NCBI GenBank assembly: GCA_019894715.1
Contig: JAGXOA010000017.1
Span: forward strand, 1 to 37,548
Reading direction: 5' to 3'
DNA: 37,548 bases
Source of the DNA: Promethearchaeota archaeon
GTDB lineage: Archaea > Asgardarchaeota > Lokiarchaeia > Sigyniarchaeales > SOKP01
Positions 8,205 through 16,585 of the stretch are shown here, in pieces; the first letter of the stretch is position 1, and every line of letters begins with the position of its first letter. Below the pieces are notes generated by a model. The model saw nothing but the letters and a program-made list of their open reading frames with translations. It did no database searches and was not told the origin of the DNA. Made by a program: the position numbers and the translations under genes.

Positions 8205-9434
8205 ATGAAATCTAAAGTTATAACTTCCTTTTTCTTAGGGGGTATTATTTTAATAGGATGTATTGTAATTTTCGTATCAGTACAGCCTAATTATAAAAGA
8301 CCAGGATCATTAGAATTATCTACCAATGCAGGAAATCCAGATAATGATGGATATTTTTTATTAGATTGGACTGTATCTGAAGGAGCACAAAGTTATAGTA
8401 TTTATGAATCCTCTACAAATATAACATCAATAGATGGTGATACTGACCTAGTACAAGAAGAACTAACAATAAATTCTGTTTCCTTGTATGGATATGGTAA
8501 TGGTACCTATTATTTTGTTATAGTTGCTGTAAATCATGATGTATATACTTTATCGAATTGCATTAATGTTAATATAATTCTTCCTCCTCCTTTAGATCCA
8601 AATTCAGAAGCAATAATAATTAATCATAATTCCATAAAACTTGGCCAAATTCCTGAATATTGGATTAATACCACAAAAAATATGTTAAAAGTACATTATG
8701 CTCATACATCACATGGTGGTCAAATTACTACTGGACTAAATAGGATTTACAGTTCAAATTCTACTTTTAATATCAATAGAGAACTAAGAAGCTTACCGAC
8801 AGATCCAGATACTTTATGTATTTTTGATGGACAAGAAGGTGAAGATTATATTACCCCTGAATTGTATTGGGCAACTTCAGAAGGAATTAATGATACCTAT
8901 GATGTTATAGATCATAATCCTACAATAAATGTTTCAATATTTGCCTTTTGTACACAAATGGGATATTACTCTGAGGTAGAAGTCTTAGAATATCTACAAC
9001 AAATGGATGAATTTGAAGAATATTATAGAAATCATAGTCGATATGTTAGATTTGTTTATCTTACTGGTAATGCAGATAGAGGGGATTACGCACCACTTGA
9101 AGGGACACTCGCTGATGAAAATGATCAAAATCCCGATGAAGGATACCAAAGATATCTCAACAATCAAATAGTAAGAAATTACTGTATTGAGAATAATAAG
9201 ACATTATTTGATTTTGCTGATATTGAATGTTATACTTATGACGTTGATGGAAATCCTTTACAACATAGCACATATAATTATAATAATGGATCTGCGATTG
9301 TTAATGTCCCTATGAGACATTTATCATATAGTAATAATTCTCAAGCAGCACACACCTCTTATGAAAACTGTGAAAACAAAGGAAAAGCTTTTTGGTGGTT
9401 ACTTACTCGAATAGCAGGATGGGCAGGTATTTAA
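8205..9434 (+). CDS. Secreted FN3-like plus SGNH-hydrolase-like protein
   Basis: A signal anchor lies at residues 8-28. Residues about 34-125 look like a fibronectin type III or similar beta sandwich (DGYFLLDWTVSEGAQSYSIY, then YYFVIVAV). From about 135 to the end the sequence matches, as I recall it, a family of secreted bacterial proteins of SGNH-like character: HYAHTSHGGQI near 165, FAFCTQMGYY, FVYLTGNADRGDY, then NNKTLFDFADIE and the closing KGKAFWWLLTRIAGW. Several N-glycosylation sequons (NxS/T) are present. Substrate is unknown; a carbohydrate or ester target outside the cell is an inference. It has its own leader and probably its own promoter in the 180-base AT-rich stretch upstream. 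Confidence 0.65.
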   Translation: MKSKVITSFFLGGIILIGCIVIFVSVQPNYKRPGSLELSTNAGNPDNDGYFLLDWTVSEGAQSYSIYESSTNITSIDGDTDLVQEELTINSVSLYGYGNGTYYFVIVAVNHDVYTLSNCINVNIILPPPLDPNSEAIIINHNSIKLGQIPEYWINTTKNMLKVHYAHTSHGGQITTGLNRIYSSNSTFNINRELRSLPTDPDTLCIFDGQEGEDYITPELYWATSEGINDTYDVIDHNPTINVSIFAFCTQMGYYSEVEVLEYLQQMDEFEEYYRNHSRYVRFVYLTGNADRGDYAPLEGTLADENDQNPDEGYQRYLNNQIVRNYCIENNKTLFDFADIECYTYDVDGNPLQHSTYNYNNGSAIVNVPMRHLSYSNNSQAAHTSYENCENKGKAFWWLLTRIAGWAGI

Positions 9435-9485
9435 TTTTAACAATTTCTCTTTTTTGATATTTTTTCATCTTCAGATTTTAATAGA

Positions 9486-10067
9486 ATGCAAGGACATAAT
9501 CTTTTTACAGTATATTTTTTTATATCATTTATGAATTTGAATGACTTATTAAACTATAGTTTCCCTCAAGAAGCAATATCTTATTTTAAAAATCAAAAAG
9601 AGAGTTTAGAAATAGACAATAAGAAGAAAACCTTTATTTCTGATGGATTTGAAAACGAAATTGATTATGTAAAATTCTATAATCTCGAAGAAATTAAAAT
9701 TTATAATGTTTTATTATCAACATGGGAATATAGAGTAAATTATAATGAAACTCGTGATCCTAATATAGAAAAAAACGGAAGTTATAAAATAAATTCACTT
9801 GATTTAATTAAGGATGTTGATGGGTATTCTCCAGAAGGAATATTGGTATGGTTTCCTGATCTTAATCAATTTGGAACGAGTGATTGTGATCATGGTGTAA
9901 TTTATATTTTTAAAGATAAAAGTTGGAATGAGATATTATCTGATCTTTTTACATATATAAATGTCCAATGGGATTTTTATAATGAAGAAAGGAAAAAAAT
10001 AACAAATACCAATAGTATTTATGATTATTGTAAACCATGGGAATTATGGGATTTTATAGAAGATTAA
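9486..10067 (+). CDS. Conserved hypothetical cytosolic protein
   Basis: I cannot name the family. The 193-residue product is acidic and soluble, with recognisable blocks GYSPEGILVWFPDLNQFGTSDCDHGVIYIF and a Trp-rich end (NVQWDFYNE, PWELWDFIED). These blocks resemble uncharacterised bacterial proteins of about the same size. The first 15 residues (from the ATG at 9486) are hydrophobic and unlike the rest; the ATG at 9531, giving MNLNDLLNYSF, is an equally likely start and would make the protein cytosolic. It lies 51 bases behind the SGNH-like gene and may be cotranscribed with it. Its presence in a surface island looks accidental, or it may have arrived by transfer. Confidence 0.6.
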   Translation: MQGHNLFTVYFFISFMNLNDLLNYSFPQEAISYFKNQKESLEIDNKKKTFISDGFENEIDYVKFYNLEEIKIYNVLLSTWEYRVNYNETRDPNIEKNGSYKINSLDLIKDVDGYSPEGILVWFPDLNQFGTSDCDHGVIYIFKDKSWNEILSDLFTYINVQWDFYNEERKKITNTNSIYDYCKPWELWDFIED

Positions 10068-10105
10068 AAAAAGAAAAGAAAAAAAAAGGTTGAATAAAAA
10101 ACTTT

Positions 10106-10261
10106 TTATTGATAAAGTTCAGACAGATAAAATCTATAACAATCAATTCCCAGATAGTGTGCTTTTTGAATATGATAGTTTACATAGCGAATTGTATTGT
10201 CCAAAGAGAATTCCAGTATTTCTTTAAGATTTTCATTTTGATTCATTAGTATATTTAGCAT
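10106..10261 (-). pseudogene. Duplicated 3' remnant of the adjacent 924-residue secreted protein gene
   Basis: The minus strand encodes 51 residues ending in YLGIDCYRFYLSELYQ, homologous to the last residues of the neighbouring large protein (YLGIDCYRFFLSELD). The similarity continues past both stop codons into the 3' flank: GGTT(G/A)AATAAAAAA occurs at about 10088 and 10434. So a tandem copy existed and all but its 3' end was lost. Between the two copies (10262-10454) I see no intact gene. No start codon or signal peptide fits the remnant. Confidence 0.65.
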
Positions 10262-10454
10262 TATGGGAATAGCAATATATATCAAGAAAAAGATATAATT
10301 CTTTTTTTCTTTTTTATTAAATCTTCTTCGTGAAACCTCTATTTCACGTTCTATTATATATACATTATTATTATATCTGTGATACTTTAGTCTTTATTTA
10401 TTAATTTTACCTAGAATAGAAATAAAAAAAAAAGGTTAAATAAAAAATTTATTT

Positions 10455-13229
10455 TTAATCAAGTTCAGAGAGAAAAAATCTATAACAATCAATTCCAAGA
10501 TAAGTTGTACTTTGAACCTGATAATCTACAAATTTACAATCTCGATTATTATAATAAAGTAGTTCTAGCATTAATTTCCACTCACTAGTAGTCTCAATGA
10601 TATATTCATAATTAATACTTAACTCAAATATTTCACCAATTTCAAATCCAACACCCCATCCCCATCCTAATGTAAATGATTCTGATACTCCAAAAGTAAT
10701 TTCAGGACCACTGGGTTTTGGTTCTGTAGTACTATTAATCTTTTGGACTGGTTTATGGTGAATTTTATCCCAATAATCCTCATTAATTAGAGGGATATTA
10801 GGTAAAAAGCCCCAATATTCAGAAAACTGTGTTGTTGGAAGAATACTTAATCCTAGAGCTTGACCATATACAATATTTCCTGCCAAAGTTAAATGTTGTT
10901 TAGAGGCCCCATTTATGTATAAAACTTTTCGAGAAACTGCTATCTCTTTAATAAGATACATAATAGAATCTTCTCCATTATAATCAGGATTTCCATGGCC
11001 TAGATCAGCAGGTTCTACTTTTCCCATTGTTTTTTCACCCTCTTCTTTATATTGTCCTGTAAACTCGAGATTTAATGATAAACCCTCCAATATCTCTGGG
11101 GAAAGCTTGGTAGTAGTCGAATAACTAAAAGTCACCATCTCAATATATTCCTCTGTAAACTCTGCATGTAGATCAATCATATATGATTCAGGAGGTGCTT
11201 GAAAATAAGCTAAAACTATTGGTCTTTCTTCCATATGTTGTACGGTCTGCATTCCAGGTGATGAGGCTGGAACAAAATCAAAGTTATCTATCCACATTTC
11301 TACATCATCATTACCACTTGTTCTAAATTCAATACAATCAATTTTTGATTTTGAATAATAGTTGATCATTTCTTTATGAAGCATATCATTAATATATACT
11401 TGAATCAAATTTTCTCCATCAATTGTTTCAGAAAAGACTATATCAAATTTTACAAATTCATTATTAATCCAATTGTTATCAATTATTTCATAACGATCTA
11501 CAAAATCAATTAGATCACTAAAATAATAAGAATAAAATCCATGATAACGGATGCTAAGATCTGCTTTGATACATATCTCAAAAAGTTCATTCGTTCCATC
11601 TTTGAATTGTATCCAAATATCCTCTTGAGAACCACTACTTCCAAAATCTGTTGCGATATCAAAAGTACATAGTAGATATTCTGGATCTAATTCTGCAATT
11701 TCATCTATATCTCTTTCAAGCACTGATTGTTGGGTAGCTGAATTATCAAAAAGATGAACAACTTGATTTCTTGAAGTATCTGGAGATGGATGGCTCTCAA
11801 CTTTTATGTAACAATTATCTGTTTTATGGTTTACTACATTCCATCCCAGTTCTTCAGATTCCATACTTGATTCTCCATAATCCTCCTCTAGAACAACATT
11901 CTCAAAATGACCTGCTACAGGATAACATGGATCATTAGGATCTGCATATTCAAATGGATGTGCTTCCCTTATCTCATAATAATCATCGAAATCATCTCCA
12001 TCCGTGTTAGAATTAGATCTATTAGTATTATAAATTTCTAATTCTTCATAATCTGTAAGACTATCTTCATCTAAATCAATTAATGAATCAAAATAATGGT
12101 TAACCTGAATTCTTTCACTTGTTATTGTATTCTCGCTTAAGAAGTACCACTGACTATTAGAATAATAATATTGAATGAATCTAAATTGGGTACTAAATGT
12201 GTCTGTTCCTGGGCCAGGTATCTCCTTGGTTAATGATTTTGCTCCAAATCCATAAATAGTGTCTATAGGATCTCCCCAATTATTATATCCATAACGCATA
12301 TAAACTTTTGATTGTATATTTGATCCTTGATTATACAATTGATTCCATGTTAGTGTTACTTCTATAGGATTAGTTCTATCTGTGCAGTCAAAATACAATT
12401 GATTTGAAGAGATTAATGGTATTGATTCAATATGAACAGAATTACTGATACCTATCCCTATCCCATAGCCTCCGCTTTCATAATGTCCTCCAGCACTATA
12501 TGAGGTTGCATATTCTAATATACGAAACTTATAATTAATATTATCGTCTGTTGGAGTAAAATGACATGATTTTGAACCTGTACCATATATTACATTTCCA
12601 CCGAAAGATCTCCAACTAGCACCATTATTAATACTATATTCTGTAATAGAATATTGTCCATAATAAGTACATCCTGATGAAGAACCTGTTACTGCATTCC
12701 AAGAAATAATAATATCACCATAAGGTACAGGAAGATTAGAAGATGCTTGAACACTAAGTGTTATTGGATTAATTATTGGAGGAACATATATATCTATATT
12801 ACCCCATTCTTGACTTGTTACAAATGTATTGCAAGAACTTGGATAACCATTCCATGTACATTTAGTTACATATTCCTCGACTTTATATCTTGTTATACCT
12901 CCTTTATTCGGTGAGTATACTAATGATTTTGAACCTGTACCTTTTTTAGATCCAATATGTTCCCACTCAGTCCAAATGTTATTGATAGATCGTTTAAAAT
13001 ATACTCTTGAAGTATATTCTGTATATGATAATGCTCCAGGTGCACTTTTTGATATTGCTGTCCATCTTATTGTAACTGACTCTCCAATTTGTGGTGTAGA
13101 ATCTTGTGTAGATACTGACAGATTTAATGTGCCTGCTGCCTTAACTAAATTTGGTAATAAAAGAAAGCTAAAAAAAATCGTTATTAATACCAAAAATACT
13201 TTAATTTTATATTTTTTTGTAAATTTCAT
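10455..13229 (-). CDS. Large secreted multidomain surface protein
   Basis: A classical signal peptide (KK, hydrophobic 10-25, cleavage near VKA-A at 31) begins a 924-residue protein. Residues 33-150, 155-270 and 272-378 look like three Ig/FN3-like beta sandwiches, each with a TGSKS- or GAKS-type turn. Residues 385-420 are a thrombospondin-type-3-like calcium-binding segment (DLDEDSLTDYEE, DGDDFDDYYE). Residues 440-655 resemble a LamG/concanavalin-like sandwich ending WIDNFDF. The C-terminal 270 residues are unrecognised and include an aromatic-glycine stretch (FTLGWGWGVGFEIG). No C-terminal TM segment or sorting signal is visible. It is probably a secreted or S-layer-associated adhesin or binding protein. 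It is divergent from the propeller-wHTH gene, 136 bases away, which may regulate it. Confidence 0.75.
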   Translation of the reverse strand: MKFTKKYKIKVFLVLITIFFSFLLLPNLVKAAGTLNLSVSTQDSTPQIGESVTIRWTAISKSAPGALSYTEYTSRVYFKRSINNIWTEWEHIGSKKGTGSKSLVYSPNKGGITRYKVEEYVTKCTWNGYPSSCNTFVTSQEWGNIDIYVPPIINPITLSVQASSNLPVPYGDIIISWNAVTGSSSGCTYYGQYSITEYSINNGASWRSFGGNVIYGTGSKSCHFTPTDDNINYKFRILEYATSYSAGGHYESGGYGIGIGISNSVHIESIPLISSNQLYFDCTDRTNPIEVTLTWNQLYNQGSNIQSKVYMRYGYNNWGDPIDTIYGFGAKSLTKEIPGPGTDTFSTQFRFIQYYYSNSQWYFLSENTITSERIQVNHYFDSLIDLDEDSLTDYEELEIYNTNRSNSNTDGDDFDDYYEIREAHPFEYADPNDPCYPVAGHFENVVLEEDYGESSMESEELGWNVVNHKTDNCYIKVESHPSPDTSRNQVVHLFDNSATQQSVLERDIDEIAELDPEYLLCTFDIATDFGSSGSQEDIWIQFKDGTNELFEICIKADLSIRYHGFYSYYFSDLIDFVDRYEIIDNNWINNEFVKFDIVFSETIDGENLIQVYINDMLHKEMINYYSKSKIDCIEFRTSGNDDVEMWIDNFDFVPASSPGMQTVQHMEERPIVLAYFQAPPESYMIDLHAEFTEEYIEMVTFSYSTTTKLSPEILEGLSLNLEFTGQYKEEGEKTMGKVEPADLGHGNPDYNGEDSIMYLIKEIAVSRKVLYINGASKQHLTLAGNIVYGQALGLSILPTTQFSEYWGFLPNIPLINEDYWDKIHHKPVQKINSTTEPKPSGPEITFGVSESFTLGWGWGVGFEIGEIFELSINYEYIIETTSEWKLMLELLYYNNRDCKFVDYQVQSTTYLGIDCYRFFLSELD

Positions 13230-13237
13230 AATACTTC

Positions 13238-13257
13238 TCTTAAGTTTATTTTTAAGA
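13238..13257. promoter_or_regulatory. Inverted repeat in the divergent intergenic region
   Basis: TCTTAA (13238-13243) and TTAAGA (13252-13257) are complementary arms with an eight-base spacer, located in the leader of the minus-strand secreted-protein gene, between its likely TATA region (about 13276-13291) and its ATG at 13229. This is where a dimeric repressor would block transcription. The arms are short and AT-rich, so chance occurrence is likely. Confidence 0.2.
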
Positions 13258-13365
13258 TTGTTTTACGAAATCATAATTATATTTAAAGCTTTGAGGTACA
13301 CTTTTCCAATAAATAAATATATATTAAATTATTATACAACTTAATTATTAATATCCAATAATAAA

Positions 13366-15630
13366 ATGAAGAAATATCTACTGTATATCATCTTTATATT
13401 TTCATTTTTATATATGATAATTCCTTTAAATCTAAATATTTATCATACAAATACTCATATAGATGAATCTCAAGTTTTAAAGACTAATTCTATTTTTACA
13501 TCAAATATAACATTAATTTCAGATGGTTATAATAATATTTATTGGAATGAGGGTTATAATGAAGTACCAGATATGGCTTTAGATCCTTCTGGAAATATTC
13601 ATGTTGTTTGGAAAGATAACACAGTTGGGATATGGGGAGGTGGATTAGATGAGGAGATTATGCATGCTTTTTATGATGAAAGTAATGGATGGTCGAATGC
13701 AACAGTTATTTCTGACGGTTATAGCGGAGTTTATTGGAATAATGGATCAAGTGATAATCCTGAAATTGCTATTGATAACTTAGGAAAAGTTCATGCTGTA
13801 TGGCAAGATAATACTGATGGAATATGGGGAACAAGCATCCAAATTATGTATGCTTCTTATAATCAATCAATGGGATGGTCGAATGCAACAGTTATTTCTG
13901 ACGGTTATAGCGGAGTTTATTGGAATAATGATTCTAATACTTATCCTTCTATTGCAATAGATTCTTCTGATAATTTTCACATAGTTTGGCAAGGTCAAAA
14001 AGATGGATCATGGGGTACTGATATAGAGATTATGTATGTTTCTTATAATCAATCAATAGGATGGTCAAATGTAACAGTAATTTCTGATGATGTAACTTTA
14101 TGGAATAATGGTAATAGCCTTTATCCAAAAATCAATATTGATCCCAATAATAATCTTCATGTTGTTTGGCAAGATCATACAGTTGGATTATGGGGCTCAG
14201 ATACAGAAATTATGTATGCTTCTTATAATCAATCAATAGGATGGTCAAATGTAACAGTAATTTCTGATGATGTAACTTTTTGGAATAATGGAAGTAGTGA
14301 TTTACCAGAGATTGCTATTGATTCAAATGATATAATTCATGTAATTTGGCAAGATTCCACAATCGGAACATGGGGTTCTGATATGGAAATTATGTATGCG
14401 TTCTATAGTCAATCAATAGGATGGTCGAATGCAACAGTTATTTCTGATGATATAAATCTTTGGAATGATGGTTTAAGTTATCGTTCTAGTATCTATGTAG
14501 ATAATCAAAATAATCTTCATGTAGTATGGCAAGATTCAACAGAGGGACCATGGGGATCTGATATAGAAATTATGTATAAATCTTTTTTTAATAACGTAGG
14601 TTGGTCAAATATAACTATTGTTTCTGATGGATATGAAAATTCTTATTGGAATACAGATGACAGTACAAATCCTTCTATTATAGTAGATAATTCTGGAATT
14701 ATACACATTGTTTGGGACGAATTTACTAGTGGACCTTGGACTGATGATATGTTTGATACTGAAATTATGCATGTATCTATTATATTTCAAACACAAACTT
14801 CTATAAATTCCATTTATTACTTCAATATATTAATCAGTATATTCTTCTTTGGTATAATCGCTCTCTTCTTATTTATAGAAGACAAAAAGAAGAAAAGGTC
14901 TATTGAATCCACATCACTTAAAAAGAAATCATTAATTCATGCTATCAAAATTTCATTAGCTCTAACGGTCTCTATCCTCCAAATATCTCAAATTGAATAT
15001 AATTCTAAAACTTTTACTCCTATTACACCACAAAATATCCTTATACATATCTTTCCAATTATACTTTTAGTTATATCATTACTAATTCTTATCCTACTAA
15101 TTATTTCTGTAATATCTACTTTAGAAGAATATAAAATACATCTTAGGTTAAAAAGTAATGAAATTATAATTGGCCATAGAATGAAATTTGAACAAATATT
15201 TGAAAATGAGAACAGAAAAAAGATTATTACAAAAGTATTAGAGAATCCTTCTATCCATTTTAATGAATTATTACGTGAGTGTAATATAACTAGAGGGCAA
15301 TTACAATGGCATTTAAGAATATTATTAGAGTTTGGAATTATTAAAAAAGAAAAAATAGGACAATTCATGACATTTAAACCTATTTTTGATAATTTAGATT
15401 TAAGCAGAATTATTAAAAAATTAACAAAATCAAAAATGTGTATGAAAATATGCGATATAATTACAAATTCCCCTGGAATAATACAATCTGATATTGCAAA
15501 AAAATTAAGCTTGGATCCTAGTACTGTAAACTATCATGTTAAAAAGCTCAAAAAAGCAGATTTAATAATTTGTGATAATCAAGGAAGAAATAGTCATATT
15601 TATCTAAAGAAAGATATAATCGATAATTAA
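13366..15630 (+). CDS. Membrane one-component regulator: extracellular seven-bladed propeller, three TM helices, two winged-helix domains
   Basis: A signal sequence (residues 4-24) precedes seven repeats of 60-64 residues (49-475), each with the order (T)VISD, WN(N/D)G, (I)AID, HVVWQD, WG and EIMYASYNQSIGWSN. This is the pattern of a sialidase/BNR-like beta-propeller. TM helices follow at about 483-504, 522-541 and 557-583. The KKKKR after TM1 puts that loop inside, so the C-terminus is cytoplasmic. Residues 615-672 are one winged helix (HFNELLRECNITRGQLQWHL, LLEFGIIKKE) and 692-750 a second (IIQSDIAKKLSLDPSTVNYH, VKKLKKADLI) of the ArsR/MarR-like class common in archaea. I infer that ligand binding outside the cell alters DNA binding inside. 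The divergent secreted protein is the obvious candidate target. A T9 tract follows the stop. Confidence 0.82.
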   Translation: MKKYLLYIIFIFSFLYMIIPLNLNIYHTNTHIDESQVLKTNSIFTSNITLISDGYNNIYWNEGYNEVPDMALDPSGNIHVVWKDNTVGIWGGGLDEEIMHAFYDESNGWSNATVISDGYSGVYWNNGSSDNPEIAIDNLGKVHAVWQDNTDGIWGTSIQIMYASYNQSMGWSNATVISDGYSGVYWNNDSNTYPSIAIDSSDNFHIVWQGQKDGSWGTDIEIMYVSYNQSIGWSNVTVISDDVTLWNNGNSLYPKINIDPNNNLHVVWQDHTVGLWGSDTEIMYASYNQSIGWSNVTVISDDVTFWNNGSSDLPEIAIDSNDIIHVIWQDSTIGTWGSDMEIMYAFYSQSIGWSNATVISDDINLWNDGLSYRSSIYVDNQNNLHVVWQDSTEGPWGSDIEIMYKSFFNNVGWSNITIVSDGYENSYWNTDDSTNPSIIVDNSGIIHIVWDEFTSGPWTDDMFDTEIMHVSIIFQTQTSINSIYYFNILISIFFFGIIALFLFIEDKKKKRSIESTSLKKKSLIHAIKISLALTVSILQISQIEYNSKTFTPITPQNILIHIFPIILLVISLLILILLIISVISTLEEYKIHLRLKSNEIIIGHRMKFEQIFENENRKKIITKVLENPSIHFNELLRECNITRGQLQWHLRILLEFGIIKKEKIGQFMTFKPIFDNLDLSRIIKKLTKSKMCMKICDIITNSPGIIQSDIAKKLSLDPSTVNYHVKKLKKADLIICDNQGRNSHIYLKKDIIDN
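13510..14790 (+). repeat. Seven propeller-blade repeats of about 180-192 bp
   Basis: The seven blades are coded by tandem units with strong DNA identity between neighbours. Blades 1-2 and 2-3 junctions share an identical stretch of nearly 60 bases (from 13687 and 13873), and units at 14041 and 14221 agree over about 70 bases with one difference. That level, far above protein-only constraint in an AT-rich genome, points to recent duplication or gene conversion. Confidence 0.85.
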
Positions 15631-15639
15631 TTTTTTTTT
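15631..15639 (+). terminator. T9 tract after the propeller-wHTH gene
   Basis: Nine T residues directly follow the TAA at 15628-15630. Oligo-T of this length is enough for archaeal termination. Confidence 0.4.
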
Positions 15640-15860
15640 GTAAGCTTGATGAAATCTAAATAGTATAATCATTCTATAGTTTTTGAAAAATTATATACAG
15701 AAATTCTCTTAAAAAAATAAAACGTAATTCTATATCTATCTTTAACCTTCAAATTATTTATAAAAATTATTGAATTTTATGAATATAATTAGATCTTTTA
15801 TAAAGAAAAGATTAAAAATATCAAACCGATTAGATTCTTAAAAAAGATATTATTAATATA

Positions 15861-16472
15861 TTGACTTCTGAAGATATAAAACTTCCTGAATTTTTAAAAG
15901 ATGGACTATACTTTTCATGTGAAAAATGTGGTGCATGTTGTAAGGGATTTAATAATGGAGAAGTATATATTTATAAAGAAGATATTGAAATACTAGTAGA
16001 ACATCTCAATAAAAAAGGGAAGAACTATACTTTAGAATCTTTTGCAAAAAAACATCTAAAACTTATAAGAACAAGTTTTTATTGGAGAAAAGAAGGAACA
16101 ACGAAAGGGAAGAATTATTATTTTTTTTCTCTTGGATTTAAATTTATAGGAAATGATGAACATTGTGAATTTATTAATAATAATAATAATCTTTGCACAG
16201 TTCATAAAGCTCGTCCATTCCAATGTCGAGCCTATCCAATTGGGTGGAACATGTTGATAAAAAATATGCGAAATTTTAGAAAATATTCGAGGGAATGCTT
16301 AGCTTTAAGAAAATCTTTAGAAAAGATAGGTAAATTACATAGTCCAGAACAAATAATTGATTGGGCAAAAAGAGAATATGAATTGGAAAAAAACTTTTTT
16401 TTGGAAATAAAAAAAAATAATTTTAATATTTTTAAAACCTACAAGTTTCTACCCAAAGATATTTCAAAATAA
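15861..16472 (+). CDS. YkgJ/UPF0153-family cysteine-cluster protein
   Basis: The family signature C-x2-C-x2-CC is present at C20, C23, C26 and C27 (SCEKCGACCKGF), followed by the downstream cysteines of the family in CEF, LCTVH and RPFQCRAYP. The cluster probably binds zinc or iron-sulphur; function is unknown in archaea. Length of 203 residues is normal. TTG at 15861 is the best start: an in-frame TAG lies at 15831-15833 with no ATG or GTG between. The gene is 113 bases before HdrA, in the same direction, so a link to redox metabolism is possible though unproven. Confidence 0.85.
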   Translation: MTSEDIKLPEFLKDGLYFSCEKCGACCKGFNNGEVYIYKEDIEILVEHLNKKGKNYTLESFAKKHLKLIRTSFYWRKEGTTKGKNYYFFSLGFKFIGNDEHCEFINNNNNLCTVHKARPFQCRAYPIGWNMLIKNMRNFRKYSRECLALRKSLEKIGKLHSPEQIIDWAKREYELEKNFFLEIKKNNFNIFKTYKFLPKDISK

Positions 16473-16585
16473 ATGATTATTTTACTTAAGCATCAAAGTT
16501 ATCTTTTTAAAATAATATATTTTAAATGAATTAGTAATTAATCAATAGATTATTTTTAAAATTAAAAATATTTACGTGAATTTGC

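Noticed and set aside
12976-13344. 122-residue antisense frame over the start of the large secreted protein
   Set aside because: The sense frame has a clean signal peptide and domains; the antisense product is compositionally odd and crosses the promoter region.
14605-15368. Antisense frames over the propeller-wHTH gene
   Set aside because: Sense frame has clear TM and winged-helix motifs; antisense frames have none.
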